Source: Cupriavidus basilensis
GTDB lineage: Bacteria; Pseudomonadota; Gammaproteobacteria; Burkholderiales; Burkholderiaceae
NCBI RefSeq assembly: GCF_000832305.1
Contig: NZ_CP010537.1
Span: 3,162,001 to 3,226,000 of the forward strand
Reading direction: 5' to 3'
DNA: 64,000 nt
This document shows, piece by piece, positions 1 through 9,782 of the stretch. The notes under the pieces are model-generated. The model was not told the DNA's origin. It searched no databases and saw only the letters and a list, made by a program, of their open reading frames with translations. The translations under genes and the position numbers were made by a program. Position 1 is the first letter of the stretch; every line of letters starts with the position of its first letter.

Positions 1-637
1 GCCCGACCGCGATGCGCGAGATCGCCCGCGTGATCTTGCGGGTGACGAAGGTCTCGCCGCGCACCGGAGACTCATGATTGAAGAGGATGCCGTTGCAGGC
101 GTACATGCCGTAGGCCTCGCGGTAGTTGACCGTGATCCAGTAGGCATAGAGCTTGGCCACCGCGTATGGGCTGCGCGGATAGAACGGCGTGGTCTCCTTC
201 TGCGGGATCTCCTGCACCAGCCCGTACAGCTCGGAGGTGGAAGCCTGGTAGAAGCGCGTCTTTTTCTGCAGCCCGAGGATACGGATCGCCTCCAGGATGC
301 GCAGCGTGCCAAGGCCGTCGGCATTGGCCGTGTACTCGGGCTCCTCGAACGAGACGGCCACATGGCTCTGGGCCGCCAGGTTGTAGATCTCGTCGGGCAT
401 CACCTGCTGGATGACGCGCAGCATGCTGGTGGCGTCCGTCAGGTCACCGTGGTGCAAGAAGAAGTGCCGGTCGGGATCGTGCCGCTCGCGGTAAAGGTGA
501 TCGATGCGGTCCGTATTGAACAGGGAGGTGCGGCGCTTGATGCCGTGCACGTCGTATCCCTTTTCGAGCAGCAACTCAGCCAGATAGGAACCGTCCTGCC
601 CGGTAACACCAGTGATCAGAGCAACCTTGCGCGTCAT
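1..637 (-). CDS. gmd: GDP-mannose 4,6-dehydratase, partial (C-terminus beyond left edge)
   Basis: Cytosolic SDR-superfamily enzyme that converts GDP-mannose to GDP-4-keto-6-deoxymannose, the precursor of GDP-fucose or GDP-rhamnose. Reverse-strand translation begins [20 protein letters not shown], which holds the Rossmann glycine motif GxxGxxG. It continues with a [15 protein letters not shown] stretch (read as [16 protein letters not shown]), the STSELYG segment and the [10 protein letters not shown] motif carrying the catalytic Tyr and Lys. About 212 codons are in the window and the reading frame runs off base 1, so some 150 residues are missing. The upstream base order (gggagaacgac before ATG) gives a good ribosome site. 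It is the last visible gene of the leftward exopolysaccharide set and uses the GDP-mannose made by manC. Confidence 0.93.
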   Translation of the reverse strand, partial: MTRKVALITGVTGQDGSYLAELLLEKGYDVHGIKRRTSLFNTDRIDHLYRERHDPDRHFFLHHGDLTDATSMLRVIQQVMPDEIYNLAAQSHVAVSFEEPEYTANADGLGTLRILEAIRILGLQKKTRFYQASTSELYGLVQEIPQKETTPFYPRSPYAVAKLYAYWITVNYREAYGMYACNGILFNHESPVRGETFVTRKITRAISRIAVG

Positions 638-702
638 TGTCGTTCTCCCGCCTTGCGTTGGTAATGCTTGGTATGGATGTCGAGCGAGCGGCCCCCGCGG
701 CC

Positions 703-2937
703 TTACTTCACCCGTCCTTCGTAGCCGTAGTACTCGGTGTAGCCGGTGCGCAGCAGCAGTGGCGGCTTGGGGACGTCGGTCAGCAGCACGCCATGCAGCG
801 TCACGCCGCCGCTGGTCAGGCGCCGCGCGGTCTCGGTGACCTCGGCCGCGGAATGCCGGCCGTGGCGCACCACCAGCAAGGTGGTGCCCGCGTGCCGCCC
901 GAGCAGCGTGGCATCCGTGACCGCAAGCACGGGCGGCGTGTCGATGATGACCATGTCGTAGCGTTGCTTGAACAGGTCCAGCGTGGCGTGGAAGCGATCG
1001 CTCATCAGCAGCTCCGCCGGATCGGGCGGCAAGCTGCCGCGGGTCAGCACATCCAGGCCCGGCAGCACCTCGCGGATCACCACGGAGTCGATGTCCGTGC
1101 CCATCAGCGTGTCCGAGAGTCCCGGCACCTGCGACAGCCCGAAATGCACGTGAACCTCGCCGCGCCGCATGTCGCCATCGATCAGCAGCACGCGCTTGCG
1201 CCCGGACGCCACCAGCGCGGCCAGGTTCACGGACAGGAACGACTTGCCGGCATCCTGGCGCGATCCGGTCAGCATCACGACGTTGTCGCGGGCGGTGTGC
1301 AGCGCGTACTGCAGCGTGGTGCGCAAAGCGCGCACGCCTTCCACCGCGATGTCGTCCGGCGCGCGTGCCGCCAGCACGCCCAGCCCGCTGCTGCCGGAGG
1401 CGCGCAGCTCGCGCTGCAGGCGCAGCTGCGTCTGGCTGCGCGGCACCACCGCGCAGACCGGCACGCCCAGCATCCGCTCGATCTCTTCCGGATGCTCCAC
1501 GCCGCCATACAGGGCCTTGCGCAGGAAGGCCAGCAAAGCCCCCAGCACCAGGCCGACGCCGCCGCTGATCAGCACCAGCATGGCGCGTTGCGGGCGGATC
1601 GGATCGTCCGCGGGTTCGGCGAAGTCCACCACGCGCACGTTGCCGACCTGGCCCGCCTTGATGATGCGCAGTTGCTGCGCGTTGTTGAGCAGGTTGGTAT
1701 AGAGCTCGGTATCCACGCGCACGTCGCGCTCCAGACGCAGTGCGGTCTGCTCGGTATCCGGCAACACGGAGACGCTGCGGCGCAGCGTGCTCTGCTGCGC
1801 GCTCAGCGTTTCGATCTGCGCCATCAGCGCCACCACGGCCGGGTTGGCGTCGGTGTAGCGCGTGCGGATCTCGGCCAGCCGCGTCTGCAAGCGGGCCAGG
1901 CTGGTCTTGTTTTCCACAATCTGCTGCAGCAGCAGCCGGCTTTCCTCGCCGAGGTTGACGGTGCCCTGCCGATTGCGAAACGAGTTGTAGCGCTCCTCGG
2001 CCAGGTCGAGCTCCTTGCGCAGCGCCGGCAGCTGCTGGTCCAGGAACGCCAGCGTGTGCTCGGCTTCGGCGGAGCGCCGGCCAATGTCCTGCTGGACGAA
2101 CTGGCGCGCGACGGTGTTGACGATGTCCGCGGTGAGCTTGGGGTCCGGCCCTTCCAGGCTGGCGCGGATGATGCCGGACTGCAAGGCGGACTCGGCCACC
2201 ACGAGCGCACGCTGGATACGCTCGACCGTGCCAATGGTGGATGCGCGCACCAGCTCGAACCGCGACCCGCCGCGCCCCACCAGCGCATCCACGCGGATGT
2301 GCACCGGGCCCAGCGCGGTGGTGCCTTCGGCCTCCTCGCCAACCCGGCCCTGCAGCACCGTATTGCCTTCAGGATCCCGCAGGGTATAGGTGTGCGCGCT
2401 GTCGGCGATCAGCGTGAACACCTTGCCGTAGTACTTCTGCGGCGTGTCGAGCCGCGAGAGCGTGATGGATTCCGCGCCCCATGCGTACTGCGACAGGCCG
2501 AGCAGTTCAGTGGGCGGCGCCAGCCCGCTGTTGTACGCCGCCAGCCACGCGCCGATCACCGGGAAGTAGCGTGGCCTGGCCGCGATATCCAGATGCAGCT
2601 TGCGCACCGCCTCCTCCACCACCAGGCGGGACCGGATCAGCTCGATCTCGGCCGCCGTGGAGGAGTTGGGATCGAAGATCGACGACAGCGTCTGCAGCGA
2701 CGAGCCCTGGTTGGCATTGGCGGCGTTGCCGCCCTTGCTTTCCTCCACCTGGATCATGGCGTCGGCGCGGTAGACCGGCTTCTGCAGCAAGGCATAGACG
2801 GTGCCAAGCACCAGCGCCAGCAGGGTGACGGCGGCAATCATGCGCCAGTGGTCAACCAGCGTCACCAGGTAGTCGGACAGCCGAAGCTCGGCCGGGCCGC
2901 CGACATCGGTGTATTGGGTGTCGAATGAGGTAGCCAT
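703..2937 (-). CDS. Polysaccharide co-polymerase / tyrosine autokinase (Wzc/BceF type)
   Basis: Inner-membrane BY-kinase (744 aa) that controls chain length and export of a Wzy-dependent polysaccharide. The N-terminal Wzz domain has a first TM near residues 33-53 ([19 protein letters not shown]). A long periplasmic coiled region follows, then a second TM near 455-475 ([19 protein letters not shown]). The cytosolic kinase domain shows a variant Walker [10 protein letters not shown], Walker A' [10 protein letters not shown] and Walker [11 protein letters not shown]-terminal tyrosine cluster, [12 protein letters not shown], is the usual autophosphorylation tail. The length matches fused Wzc proteins. 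No Wza-type outer-membrane exporter or low-molecular-weight phosphatase is in the window, so these may lie left of base 1 or elsewhere. Confidence 0.93.
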   Translation of the reverse strand: MATSFDTQYTDVGGPAELRLSDYLVTLVDHWRMIAAVTLLALVLGTVYALLQKPVYRADAMIQVEESKGGNAANANQGSSLQTLSSIFDPNSSTAAEIELIRSRLVVEEAVRKLHLDIAARPRYFPVIGAWLAAYNSGLAPPTELLGLSQYAWGAESITLSRLDTPQKYYGKVFTLIADSAHTYTLRDPEGNTVLQGRVGEEAEGTTALGPVHIRVDALVGRGGSRFELVRASTIGTVERIQRALVVAESALQSGIIRASLEGPDPKLTADIVNTVARQFVQQDIGRRSAEAEHTLAFLDQQLPALRKELDLAEERYNSFRNRQGTVNLGEESRLLLQQIVENKTSLARLQTRLAEIRTRYTDANPAVVALMAQIETLSAQQSTLRRSVSVLPDTEQTALRLERDVRVDTELYTNLLNNAQQLRIIKAGQVGNVRVVDFAEPADDPIRPQRAMLVLISGGVGLVLGALLAFLRKALYGGVEHPEEIERMLGVPVCAVVPRSQTQLRLQRELRASGSSGLGVLAARAPDDIAVEGVRALRTTLQYALHTARDNVVMLTGSRQDAGKSFLSVNLAALVASGRKRVLLIDGDMRRGEVHVHFGLSQVPGLSDTLMGTDIDSVVIREVLPGLDVLTRGSLPPDPAELLMSDRFHATLDLFKQRYDMVIIDTPPVLAVTDATLLGRHAGTTLLVVRHGRHSAAEVTETARRLTSGGVTLHGVLLTDVPKPPLLLRTGYTEYYGYEGRVK

Positions 2938-3022
2938 GTCTTGTTGACTTCCATCTAACTATCGCTTCCCGCCGGCAACGCTCCTGCGCGTGCCGCGGCC
3001 CCGTGCTTGCGTTCCGTACGGC

Positions 3023-4402
3023 TCAGTAAGCGTTGCGATGCACCAGGCCCTTGACCACCGTCGCGGCAATGATCCGCATATCGAGCGCGAACGACCAGTT
3101 GCCCAGGTAGTACAGGTCGCAGGCGATGCGGCCTTCCATCTTTTCGATGCGATCCGTCTCGCCGCGGTAGCCGTTTACCTGGGCCCAGCCGGTAATGCCT
3201 GGCTTGACGCGGTAGCGGTGGATGTAGCCGCTGACCAGCTTCTGGTACTGGTCGTCATGCTCGATGGCATGCGGGCGCGGCCCCACCACCGACATGTCGC
3301 CGCGCAGCACGTTGAAGAATTGCGGCAACTCATCCAGGCTGGTGCGCCGCAGGAACGCGCCCACGCGCGTGATGCGCGGATCGCCGCGCTTGGCCTGGGT
3401 CACCACGCCGGGCGCCTCGGCATGCGTGCGCATGGAGCGGAACTTGTAGATGGTAAAGATGCGCCCGTCTGTGCTCTTGCGCTTTTGCCTGAACAGTACC
3501 GGCCCGCGCGACGATAGCTTGACGGCAATGGCGATCGCAATCAGCAGCGGCGACAGGCCGATCAGCGCGGCCGCGGCAAAAAGGCGGTCGAACACGTCCT
3601 TCTGGCGCAGCGCAGTGGCCGATAGCGGCGACGCCACCAGGTTGATGGCGGGCATGCCGATCAGCTCGATGGTGCCGCTGTCGAACAACGCCAGGCTGTG
3701 CAGGTCCGGCATGAAACGGACATTGACCAGTTCGTCGCGGAACTCCTCCACGAACTCCAGGATGACGCGCTCCTCGGACAGCGGCAGCGCCAGCCACAGT
3801 TCGTGGATATCCTGCGAGCGGATATAGCGGTGGAAGGCGGCGCGATCGTCGAACGTCGGCACCTTCGCATTGAGGCTGCCGCCCTGCGGCGCCACGTTGA
3901 ACGCCGCCACCACGCGAAAGCCCGAGGCAGGCGCGGCCACGCCGCGCCGGATGACCGCGCTGCAATGCGCACCGCAGCCGACCACGGCGACCTTGTGCAG
4001 GTTCATGCCTGCGCTGCGTACCTGGCCCAGCACCGCATGGGTCATCAGGCGCGACACGATCAGCATGGCACCGGTGGAACCCGTCCAGTAGACGAACCAC
4101 AGGCGCGAGATGATGTCGATATGGTGCAACGAGAACAACACCATGACGCCGCTGAACTGCACCAGCAGCCAGGCCAGCGCGATATGGCCGGCCAGCCCGA
4201 TCTTGGAGCGTCCGCGCCAGGACTCGTAGATGCCGAAGGCAGGAAACAGGGCCAGCGTGAACGCGACGGAGAGCGCGATGAACACGTCGTAGAACGTGCG
4301 CTGCGACATGTCGTTGAAGCGCATGTGCGAGGCAATCGCGGCACCGGCAAACACCAGCGCGACATCCAGAAGGCGCGCCAGCAACCCTTCGATCTTGAGC
4401 AT
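3023..4402 (-). CDS. Undecaprenyl-phosphate hexose-1-phosphate transferase (WcaJ/WbaP family)
   Basis: Initiates the repeat unit by moving a hexose-1-phosphate (usually glucose or galactose) from its UDP-sugar to undecaprenyl phosphate at the inner membrane. The 459-aa protein has the family layout: several N-terminal TM segments, a nucleotide-fold middle region, and the bacterial sugar transferase domain at the C-terminus. That domain shows FRQKRKSTDGRIFTIYKFRS, the catalytic DELPQFFNVLRGDMSVVGPRP block, and PGITGWAQVNGYRGETD. The start at 4402 was chosen over a longer frame beginning at 4480 because ggggagaggaac sits directly before this ATG and MLKIEGLLARLLD begins the hydrophobic region. 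Sugar specificity cannot be read from sequence alone. Confidence 0.92.
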   Translation of the reverse strand: MLKIEGLLARLLDVALVFAGAAIASHMRFNDMSQRTFYDVFIALSVAFTLALFPAFGIYESWRGRSKIGLAGHIALAWLLVQFSGVMVLFSLHHIDIISRLWFVYWTGSTGAMLIVSRLMTHAVLGQVRSAGMNLHKVAVVGCGAHCSAVIRRGVAAPASGFRVVAAFNVAPQGGSLNAKVPTFDDRAAFHRYIRSQDIHELWLALPLSEERVILEFVEEFRDELVNVRFMPDLHSLALFDSGTIELIGMPAINLVASPLSATALRQKDVFDRLFAAAALIGLSPLLIAIAIAVKLSSRGPVLFRQKRKSTDGRIFTIYKFRSMRTHAEAPGVVTQAKRGDPRITRVGAFLRRTSLDELPQFFNVLRGDMSVVGPRPHAIEHDDQYQKLVSGYIHRYRVKPGITGWAQVNGYRGETDRIEKMEGRIACDLYYLGNWSFALDMRIIAATVVKGLVHRNAY

Positions 4403-4597
4403 GTTCCTCTCCCCGTTCTTCCCAGCCTTTTCGCGTTTCTTCACCACTCGTTGCCTGACTGCCTTCTTTACTTCCTTCACGTCGCATCGCAGCGCGTCAC
4501 ATCACGCTTTTCTGCCGCGCCGGACGCGACCTCCCCATGGTCGCGCCCGGCGGTGCTCGCGTGGCCCGGCGGTCCTTCGGTCCTTGTTCCTGACGCC

Positions 4598-6130
4598 TTA
4601 TGTTTGTGGTCCCGGGCAGCGGCCGTAGGTATCGTCCACGCGCACGATGTCGTCTTCACCCAGGTAGCCGCCGGACTGGATCTCGATGATCTCCAGCGGG
4701 AGCTTTCCGGGGTTCTCCAGGCGATGCAGCACGCCGAGCGGAATAAAGGTGGACTGGTTCTCGCTGAGCAGGAACTGCTCTTCGCCGCGCGTGACCATCG
4801 CCGTGCCGCTGACCACCACCCAATGCTCGGCCCGATGGTGATGCAACTGCAGCGACAGGCGCGCGCCCGGCTGCACCACGATGCGCTTGACCTGGAAGCG
4901 ATCGCCATGCTCGATGGAGTCATAGAAGCCCCAGGGCCTGCGTACCTTGCGGTGGGTGTCGGCCTCCGGCGCGTGCAGGATCTTCATGCGCGCGACCACA
5001 TCCTTGACGTCCTGCACGTGCGAGCGATCCACCACCAGCACCGCGTCAGCTGTCTCTACCACCACGATGTTGCTGGTCCCGACGCATGCCACCAGGCGCC
5101 CGTCGGAGTGGACATAGCTGGAGTGCGCACCTTCGAACACCACGCGGCCGCGCCCGGCGTTGCCTTCGGCGTCCTTGTCCATGGCATCCCACACCGCGTC
5201 CCACGAGCCCAGGTCCGACCAGCCCGCCTCCAGCGGCACCACCACGCCCCGGCACGGCGAGGCCGGGTTGTCCAGGCGCTCCATCACGGCGTAGTCGATC
5301 GAGTCCGACGGGCTCAGGAAGAACTGCCGCGACGCGGGCCGGAAGAACTGGCCCTCTTGCTTGCCTTCGGCCACCGACGCGACGCACATCTCGTGGATGG
5401 CGGGATGCAATGCCTCGATCGCCTGCATCCAGACCGTGGCGCGCACGACAAAGATGCCGCTGTTCCACCAGTAGTTGCCGCTGGCCACGTACTGCGCGGC
5501 AAGCTCGATGGCCGGCTTCTCGACGAAACGCTCCATGCGGCGCACGCCGTCGGGCAGCATCTCGCCAAGCTTGATGTAGCCATAGCCCGTGTCGGGCCGC
5601 GTGGGCGGCACGCCAAGGGTGACGATGGCCCCCTCGCTGGCATGGGCGGCCGCGATCGACAGCGCCTGGTGAAAGGCGCAGGTATCGGGAATCGCATGGT
5701 CGGCCGGCATGACCACCAGGATTGCGTCCTGGCCGTCGGCCAGCGCCAGCGATGCGGCCAGCGTGAGTGCGGGCGCCGTATTGCGCCGGACCGGCTCCAC
5801 CACCAGCCGGCCTTGCATGCCGCTGGCCTGCAATTGTTCGCTGGTGATAAAGCGATGCTCGTCGCCGCAGACGATGATGGCGCTGGGCTCGATCTCGTGG
5901 CCGGCGGAGAAACCCTGCATGCGCAGCAGCGTGGACTGCAGCAGCGAGTCCTTGCCAACCAGGTCGATCAGTTGCTTGGGGAAATGCTCCCGCGACAGCG
6001 GCCACAGCCGCGTGCCCGCGCCGCCGGCCAGCACCACGGGCGCAATGCGCAAGCGCACGGGGGCGCCCGGCGCCACCGCGGCGGTGTCCCCGGGTTGCGC
6101 GGCAACAGGCTCGCGTACATTTTTCGACAT
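4598..6130 (-). CDS. manC: Mannose-1-phosphate guanylyltransferase / mannose-6-phosphate isomerase, bifunctional
   Basis: Type II phosphomannose isomerase/GDP-mannose pyrophosphorylase (510 aa), feeding GDP-mannose to the gmd and glycosyltransferase steps. The N-terminal nucleotidyltransferase has the signature VVLAGGAGTRLWPLSREHFP with PKQL following, and an FVEKP motif. The C-terminal cupin isomerase domain has HHHRAEHWVVVSGTAMV and GVLHRLENPG. The start at 6130 is preferred over an upstream in-frame ATG at 6340, because the extra 70 residues would overlap the regulator gene and are low-complexity. A GGAGGG-like site precedes 6130. It lies between the GlxA-type regulator and the sugar transferase on the same strand, so it is probably the first structural gene of the leftward exopolysaccharide operon. 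Confidence 0.94.
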   Translation of the reverse strand: MSKNVREPVAAQPGDTAAVAPGAPVRLRIAPVVLAGGAGTRLWPLSREHFPKQLIDLVGKDSLLQSTLLRMQGFSAGHEIEPSAIIVCGDEHRFITSEQLQASGMQGRLVVEPVRRNTAPALTLAASLALADGQDAILVVMPADHAIPDTCAFHQALSIAAAHASEGAIVTLGVPPTRPDTGYGYIKLGEMLPDGVRRMERFVEKPAIELAAQYVASGNYWWNSGIFVVRATVWMQAIEALHPAIHEMCVASVAEGKQEGQFFRPASRQFFLSPSDSIDYAVMERLDNPASPCRGVVVPLEAGWSDLGSWDAVWDAMDKDAEGNAGRGRVVFEGAHSSYVHSDGRLVACVGTSNIVVVETADAVLVVDRSHVQDVKDVVARMKILHAPEADTHRKVRRPWGFYDSIEHGDRFQVKRIVVQPGARLSLQLHHHRAEHWVVVSGTAMVTRGEEQFLLSENQSTFIPLGVLHRLENPGKLPLEIIEIQSGGYLGEDDIVRVDDTYGRCPGPQT

Positions 6131-6248
6131 GATCCAGCCCTCCCTGCTCGGGCGCCGCGCGCTTGCGCAGGCGGCCCGTGGTGCCAATCGTCTACGCGGG
6201 GGCGCGGACCTGCAGGCCCGCACATACGCCGCCGCGCCCGCATGCCTG

Positions 6249-7235
6249 CTAACCCACTGCGCCGACCTTGCTGCGCTGACGATATTCCGTTGGGGAAATC
6301 GACATGCGCTTGCGGAAGATCTTGGCCAGCCGGTCGCCATTGCCCATGCCGCAGCGCCGCGCCACCTTGTCGACAGGCAGCTCCGTCTCGGCCAGGAAAC
6401 TGCACGCGGTGTCCAGGCGGGCGTGCAGCAGGTAGTCGGACGGCGTCACGCCCATTTCCAGCTTGAAGCGGCGCAGGAAGTTGCGCTCGCTCATGGCCGC
6501 CACCTGCGCGGCATCGGACACCGAGATCGATTGCTCGCAGTGCTCATGCAGCCAGCGCGCGGCCGCGCGGATCTTGTCGCCCGCGCTGGTCGCACCGGTA
6601 TCCGCGAGCCTGGGCATCAGGCGGGCGGTCCAGGCGGGCATCACCCGGGTACCGACCGCGCGCGCCACGTCCAGGCCGAGATCGCGCTTGATCAGCGTCA
6701 GCGCGCCCCTGACGAGTTCGTACTGCTCGCCGGACTCGTCCGAGGCATGCTGCCCGAACACGGGATGGCGATGCTCGTCCTCGTGCGGCTTGAGCACGCC
6801 GGCTGCCGCCAGCACCGCACGGCCTTCGGCGATGGGCCGCACCGTGGGCGTGCGGGGGGAGACAACGCGCAGCCAGCGCAGCAGCCGCTCGTCCGCCGCG
6901 GCGGCATGGGCGCCCGCCCCACCGGCGATAAAGAGCACATCGAAGCCGATGAACTGGCGCGGATCGAGTCCGTCGGTCCAGACCCGTACAGACGCGGAGC
7001 AGGCGACGCTGCCTCCGTCGACGGAAAGCAGGCGCACGTCATAAGCGGCTTCTTTCGCGGGATCGGACGCGGCGCATTCATTAGCGGTCTGGAATAGTTC
7101 AGCCACCAAACCCGCGCCCAATAATGAAAAACCATCGAACAGTAAAATGCCGACGCGCCGCGCGGCGCACTTTGAACGGTTAGTTGAGGCATGAAGCCAA
7201 CTAACCGTTGCGGGCTCAAGTTGGGCGTACGGCAT
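6249..7235 (-). CDS. GlxA-family transcriptional regulator (PfpI-like domain + AraC HTH)
   Basis: Predicted DNA-binding regulator, 328 aa. Residues about 27-200 form a DJ-1/PfpI-like domain (RRVGILLFDGFSLLGAGLVAE, DVLFIAGGAGAHAAA). Residues about 215-320 hold the AraC double helix-turn-helix (ISVSDAAQVAAMSERNFLRR, then PVDKVARRCGMGNGDRLAKI and FRKRMSISPTEYRQR). It is the promoter-proximal gene of the leftward exopolysaccharide set and its stop lies 118 bases before manC, so a role in controlling that operon is likely but inferred. The ATG at 7235 follows a G-rich stretch (ggggggaaatc). Conservation with relatives begins only around residue 27, so a later non-ATG start is possible. A perfect inverted repeat lies in the first codons. 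Confidence 0.85.
   Translation of the reverse strand: MPYAQLEPATVSWLHASTNRSKCAARRVGILLFDGFSLLGAGLVAELFQTANECAASDPAKEAAYDVRLLSVDGGSVACSASVRVWTDGLDPRQFIGFDVLFIAGGAGAHAAAADERLLRWLRVVSPRTPTVRPIAEGRAVLAAAGVLKPHEDEHRHPVFGQHASDESGEQYELVRGALTLIKRDLGLDVARAVGTRVMPAWTARLMPRLADTGATSAGDKIRAAARWLHEHCEQSISVSDAAQVAAMSERNFLRRFKLEMGVTPSDYLLHARLDTACSFLAETELPVDKVARRCGMGNGDRLAKIFRKRMSISPTEYRQRSKVGAVG
7175..7209. repeat. Perfect 12-bp inverted repeat in the 5' coding end of the GlxA-type regulator
   Basis: Left arm AACGGTTAGTTG (7175-7186) and right arm CAACTAACCGTT (7198-7209) are exact complements around an 11-base spacer. In mRNA this would form a stable hairpin within the first 20 codons of the regulator. On DNA it could be an operator. 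It is AT-richer than the surrounding code. Confidence 0.7.
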
Positions 7236-7979
7236 GATTTCCCCCCAAAAAAAATGTTGATCCGTTCTTGCGCGAATTTATTGGTGTTGCAATGCATCGT
7301 AGCGATCCCGAATCCGAGAAATATGTCCGTGTCGGAAAGTAGCGAGATGTTGGCGGAAGGCATCCGCCCGCTCCAAAATTCTACGCAAGACGTTGCAGGA
7401 ACGGCCTTTTCCGGGTAGAGGCCTCGTCTCTCATCGCTTGTCCCGGCGCGCTGTCCTGCAACTGGCTACTACTCTATGAGGGATGATGCATCGCAGCAAA
7501 CACTGCACCAATCCGTGCGTTGGCTACCGAACATAAGGGTCGGAAAGGGTGCATGAGAGCGGGAATCCGACATTAATTTCACGATTTCCGGCAGGTCCTC
7601 ACCCACACCGGATAACATAAGAATCATTTCTAAACATTAAAAATTATGACAAATTAACTAACGCATCGGACCAGCAACGAGGATATATCGCGCAATGGCC
7701 ACCCCGGATTTTCTCTGTCGCCGCTTCGATTAATGAAATAATTGCGGCCGCCCGGGACGCAACATGGCTTCGACGTCACAACACAGACGGCTTTGTTGAC
7801 CTGGGGGACTGAAGAACGGCGCGAGCGCGCGCCGGCGGCCGGGTACCTGGCCCGGCGCAGCCGGGTGACTTGCGCGGTTGGCGCGAGCGTGCCGGACTAG
7901 TCTGCCGGCGCCGCAGTGCGCAACACGGCACGTCGCACCCGGCCCCGTGCATGCGCAAATCTGGGGCAGCAGGCCAACT
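7236..7979. other. 744-bp intergenic region, no credible gene
   Basis: No frame here has plausible codon use, a ribosome site and a recognisable product. Bases 7560-7740 are clearly AT-richer than the flanks and probably carry the promoter(s) for the leftward regulator/manC transcript. Bases 7820-7915, just downstream of the PIG-L stop, are GC-rich with short self-complementary segments (GCCGGG...CCCGGC near 7836) that could help end the PIG-L transcript. No T-tract is present to call a classic terminator. Confidence 0.6.
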
Positions 7980-8669
7980 TCATCCCGGCCAGCGCGCGCG
8001 CATGATGTGCAGCACTTCCGCCAGCGCGAAGCCGGCTTCCGCACCTCGCCACTGCGCCAGCGCCGTGACACCTTCGATGCTGACCAGGTGCCCGGCACCG
8101 TCATGCATTTGCGAGCGGTGCCTGCGCAACGCCTCCACCTTGCGCGGCCACGTGGCGCTGACATCGATATAGAGCGAGCCGCCCAAGGGATTGACGATGC
8201 CGCCACCGCCCCAGCACGTGGCCGGATACTCATAGGCCGCCACCAGGCGGGGGGCATGCTTGGCGGGGTTCAGGCGCGTGGCGGCAATGCCGGTCTCCCA
8301 GCAATAGCGGTGATCCTGGTGCGAAGACGACAACGGAATCAGCACCTCATCGGGCTCAAAGCGGTTCTGCAGCGCGTCCAGCATGCCGACCATCTGCGCG
8401 CGCGGGAAGCTGTCGAGCACGCCGTCGAGCCCCGTGGTGAGGACCTCGGTCGTCTGTACACCAAGCACGGACATCGATTCGGAGAATTCGTCCAACCGTT
8501 CCTGTTCGGTCACCTCGCGGCCAAGGCAGAGCGACCGGCTCTTTCCTACCGTGGCCAGGGCCACCATCACTTCGCCGCCCGCGTCGATGACCCGGGCCAG
8601 GTAGGCGCCCACGCCCAGCTCCGCATCGTCCGCGTGCGGGCTCAGCACCAGTACACGTTTGCGTTCCAT
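7980..8669 (-). CDS. PIG-L family deacetylase
   Basis: Zinc-dependent N-deacetylase (229 aa) of the LmbE/PIG-L fold. The metal-binding start motif SPHADDAELG is at residues about 8-17 and the second motif SSHQDHRYCWETG is near 115. Members remove N-acetyl groups from sugars or small thiols. In this setting, directly after a glycosyltransferase and a flippase, a role in de-N-acetylating an exopolysaccharide sugar or its lipid-linked precursor is reasonable but inferred. The start at 8669 has an excellent ribosome site (gggaggagat) before it. An in-frame ATG 13 codons upstream has none. It is the last gene of the flippase, glycosyltransferase, deacetylase set. Confidence 0.88.
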   Translation of the reverse strand: MERKRVLVLSPHADDAELGVGAYLARVIDAGGEVMVALATVGKSRSLCLGREVTEQERLDEFSESMSVLGVQTTEVLTTGLDGVLDSFPRAQMVGMLDALQNRFEPDEVLIPLSSSHQDHRYCWETGIAATRLNPAKHAPRLVAAYEYPATCWGGGGIVNPLGGSLYIDVSATWPRKVEALRRHRSQMHDGAGHLVSIEGVTALAQWRGAEAGFALAEVLHIMRARWPG

Positions 8670-8717
8670 ATCTCCTCCCGCTTTTATCCCGTGATGCCAG
8701 GCGCCCAAGGGCAGCCA

Positions 8718-9782
8718 TCACGCCGTGCTGATCAGCCTGCGCGCCAGCGCCCGGTACTGGTCGGCCGTGTCCTTGAGCGTCAGGCCATCGAGCGAGCGCG
8801 CGACCCGTGGCTGTGCCAGCGCCGCGCTCAGCGCCGCGCCGTAGGCTGCGGCATCGGCGGTGTCGAGCAACTGCACGCCGGCGAAGCCGCGGGCGAATGC
8901 GAAGGCAGGGATGCCGCTCGCCACCACCGGCATGCCTGTCGCCAATGCCTCGAGAAAGGCGATGCTGTGCGCCTCCGACGCCGACGGCATGGCAAACACC
9001 GATGCGCCCGCCAGCAGCTCCGGGATATTGGTCTGCGGCCCGTTGACCCGCACCTTGTCGGCCAGGCCCAGCTCTTCGACCAGGGCGCAGACCTTGACGT
9101 AGTAATCGGGATCCTCGATCACGCCATACATCTCCAGCAGCGCATCCGGCACGCGCTTGAGCGTCTCGCGAAACGCCAGCACGGTATGCAGCTGGTTCTT
9201 GATCGCCGCATAGCGGCCCACCTGGATGACGCGCCGCGACGCCGCGTCGCGCTGGCCCGCGGGCCGCACGAAGAAGCGCCGGGTGTCCACGCCATTGGGA
9301 ATCACCGCCATCAGCGGGTGCGTGCCCACCGAGTTGATGTAATCGCGCAGATTCCCCTGCGACACGCCGATCACCGCGCGCGCGCGCGTGGACAGCATTC
9401 GCTCGACGTAGCGGAACATGGTGCTCTCGAAATCGTTGGCGGCTGAGTGCATCACGTACACCACCGGCACCCGCGACGGCAAGGCCCGCGCGTAAAAGGC
9501 CGGGATGGTGGCGTGCGCGAAGATGATGTCCGGCTGGTAGTCGCGCAGCACGCCGCGCAGGTGCCAGAGCCGGCCCGCCAGGCGCCGGGGCTGGTCCGGA
9601 AACAGGCACAGCACGCCAGCCGCATCGAGCTGCGCGCGCAGCGCCGCGAAGTCCTCCTGCTGCGGCATCAGGGCCGACAGGCAGACCGTGTCGCCGTGAG
9701 CCTGCTGGTGGATGGCCAGGTCTTTGGCCAGCATCTCCGCGCCTGAAAGGCGCGGTGCCAGCACAAGATGGAGAATCCGCAT
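8718..9782 (-). CDS. Glycosyltransferase family 4
   Basis: GT-B fold glycosyltransferase, 354 aa, probably adding one sugar to the lipid-linked exopolysaccharide repeat unit on the cytosolic face. The N-terminus MRILHLVLAPRLSGAEMLAK carries the acceptor-domain glycine loop. GVSQGNLRDYI and VIPNGVDTRRF lead into the donor domain. The C-terminal block MPSASEAHSIAFLEALATGM carries the family E-x7-E pattern that binds the nucleotide-sugar. The start ATG at 9782 shares one base with the stop of the upstream flippase gene (TGATG), and gaggagggtgtg lies before it. The two are therefore translationally coupled. Donor and linkage are unknown. Confidence 0.9.
   Translation of the reverse strand: MRILHLVLAPRLSGAEMLAKDLAIHQQAHGDTVCLSALMPQQEDFAALRAQLDAAGVLCLFPDQPRRLAGRLWHLRGVLRDYQPDIIFAHATIPAFYARALPSRVPVVYVMHSAANDFESTMFRYVERMLSTRARAVIGVSQGNLRDYINSVGTHPLMAVIPNGVDTRRFFVRPAGQRDAASRRVIQVGRYAAIKNQLHTVLAFRETLKRVPDALLEMYGVIEDPDYYVKVCALVEELGLADKVRVNGPQTNIPELLAGASVFAMPSASEAHSIAFLEALATGMPVVASGIPAFAFARGFAGVQLLDTADAAAYGAALSAALAQPRVARSLDGLTLKDTADQYRALARRLISTA

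Noticed and set aside
637..2928. 763-codon open frame on the plus strand opposite the tyrosine autokinase gene
   Set aside because: Mirror frame caused by high third-position GC; the product is rich in His, Arg, Gln and Ala with no domain, while the opposite strand encodes a clear BY-kinase.
3698..6466. 922-codon plus-strand frame across manC and the sugar transferase
   Set aside because: Low-complexity His/Arg/Ala/Gln product, no ribosome site, spans two well-supported genes on the other strand.
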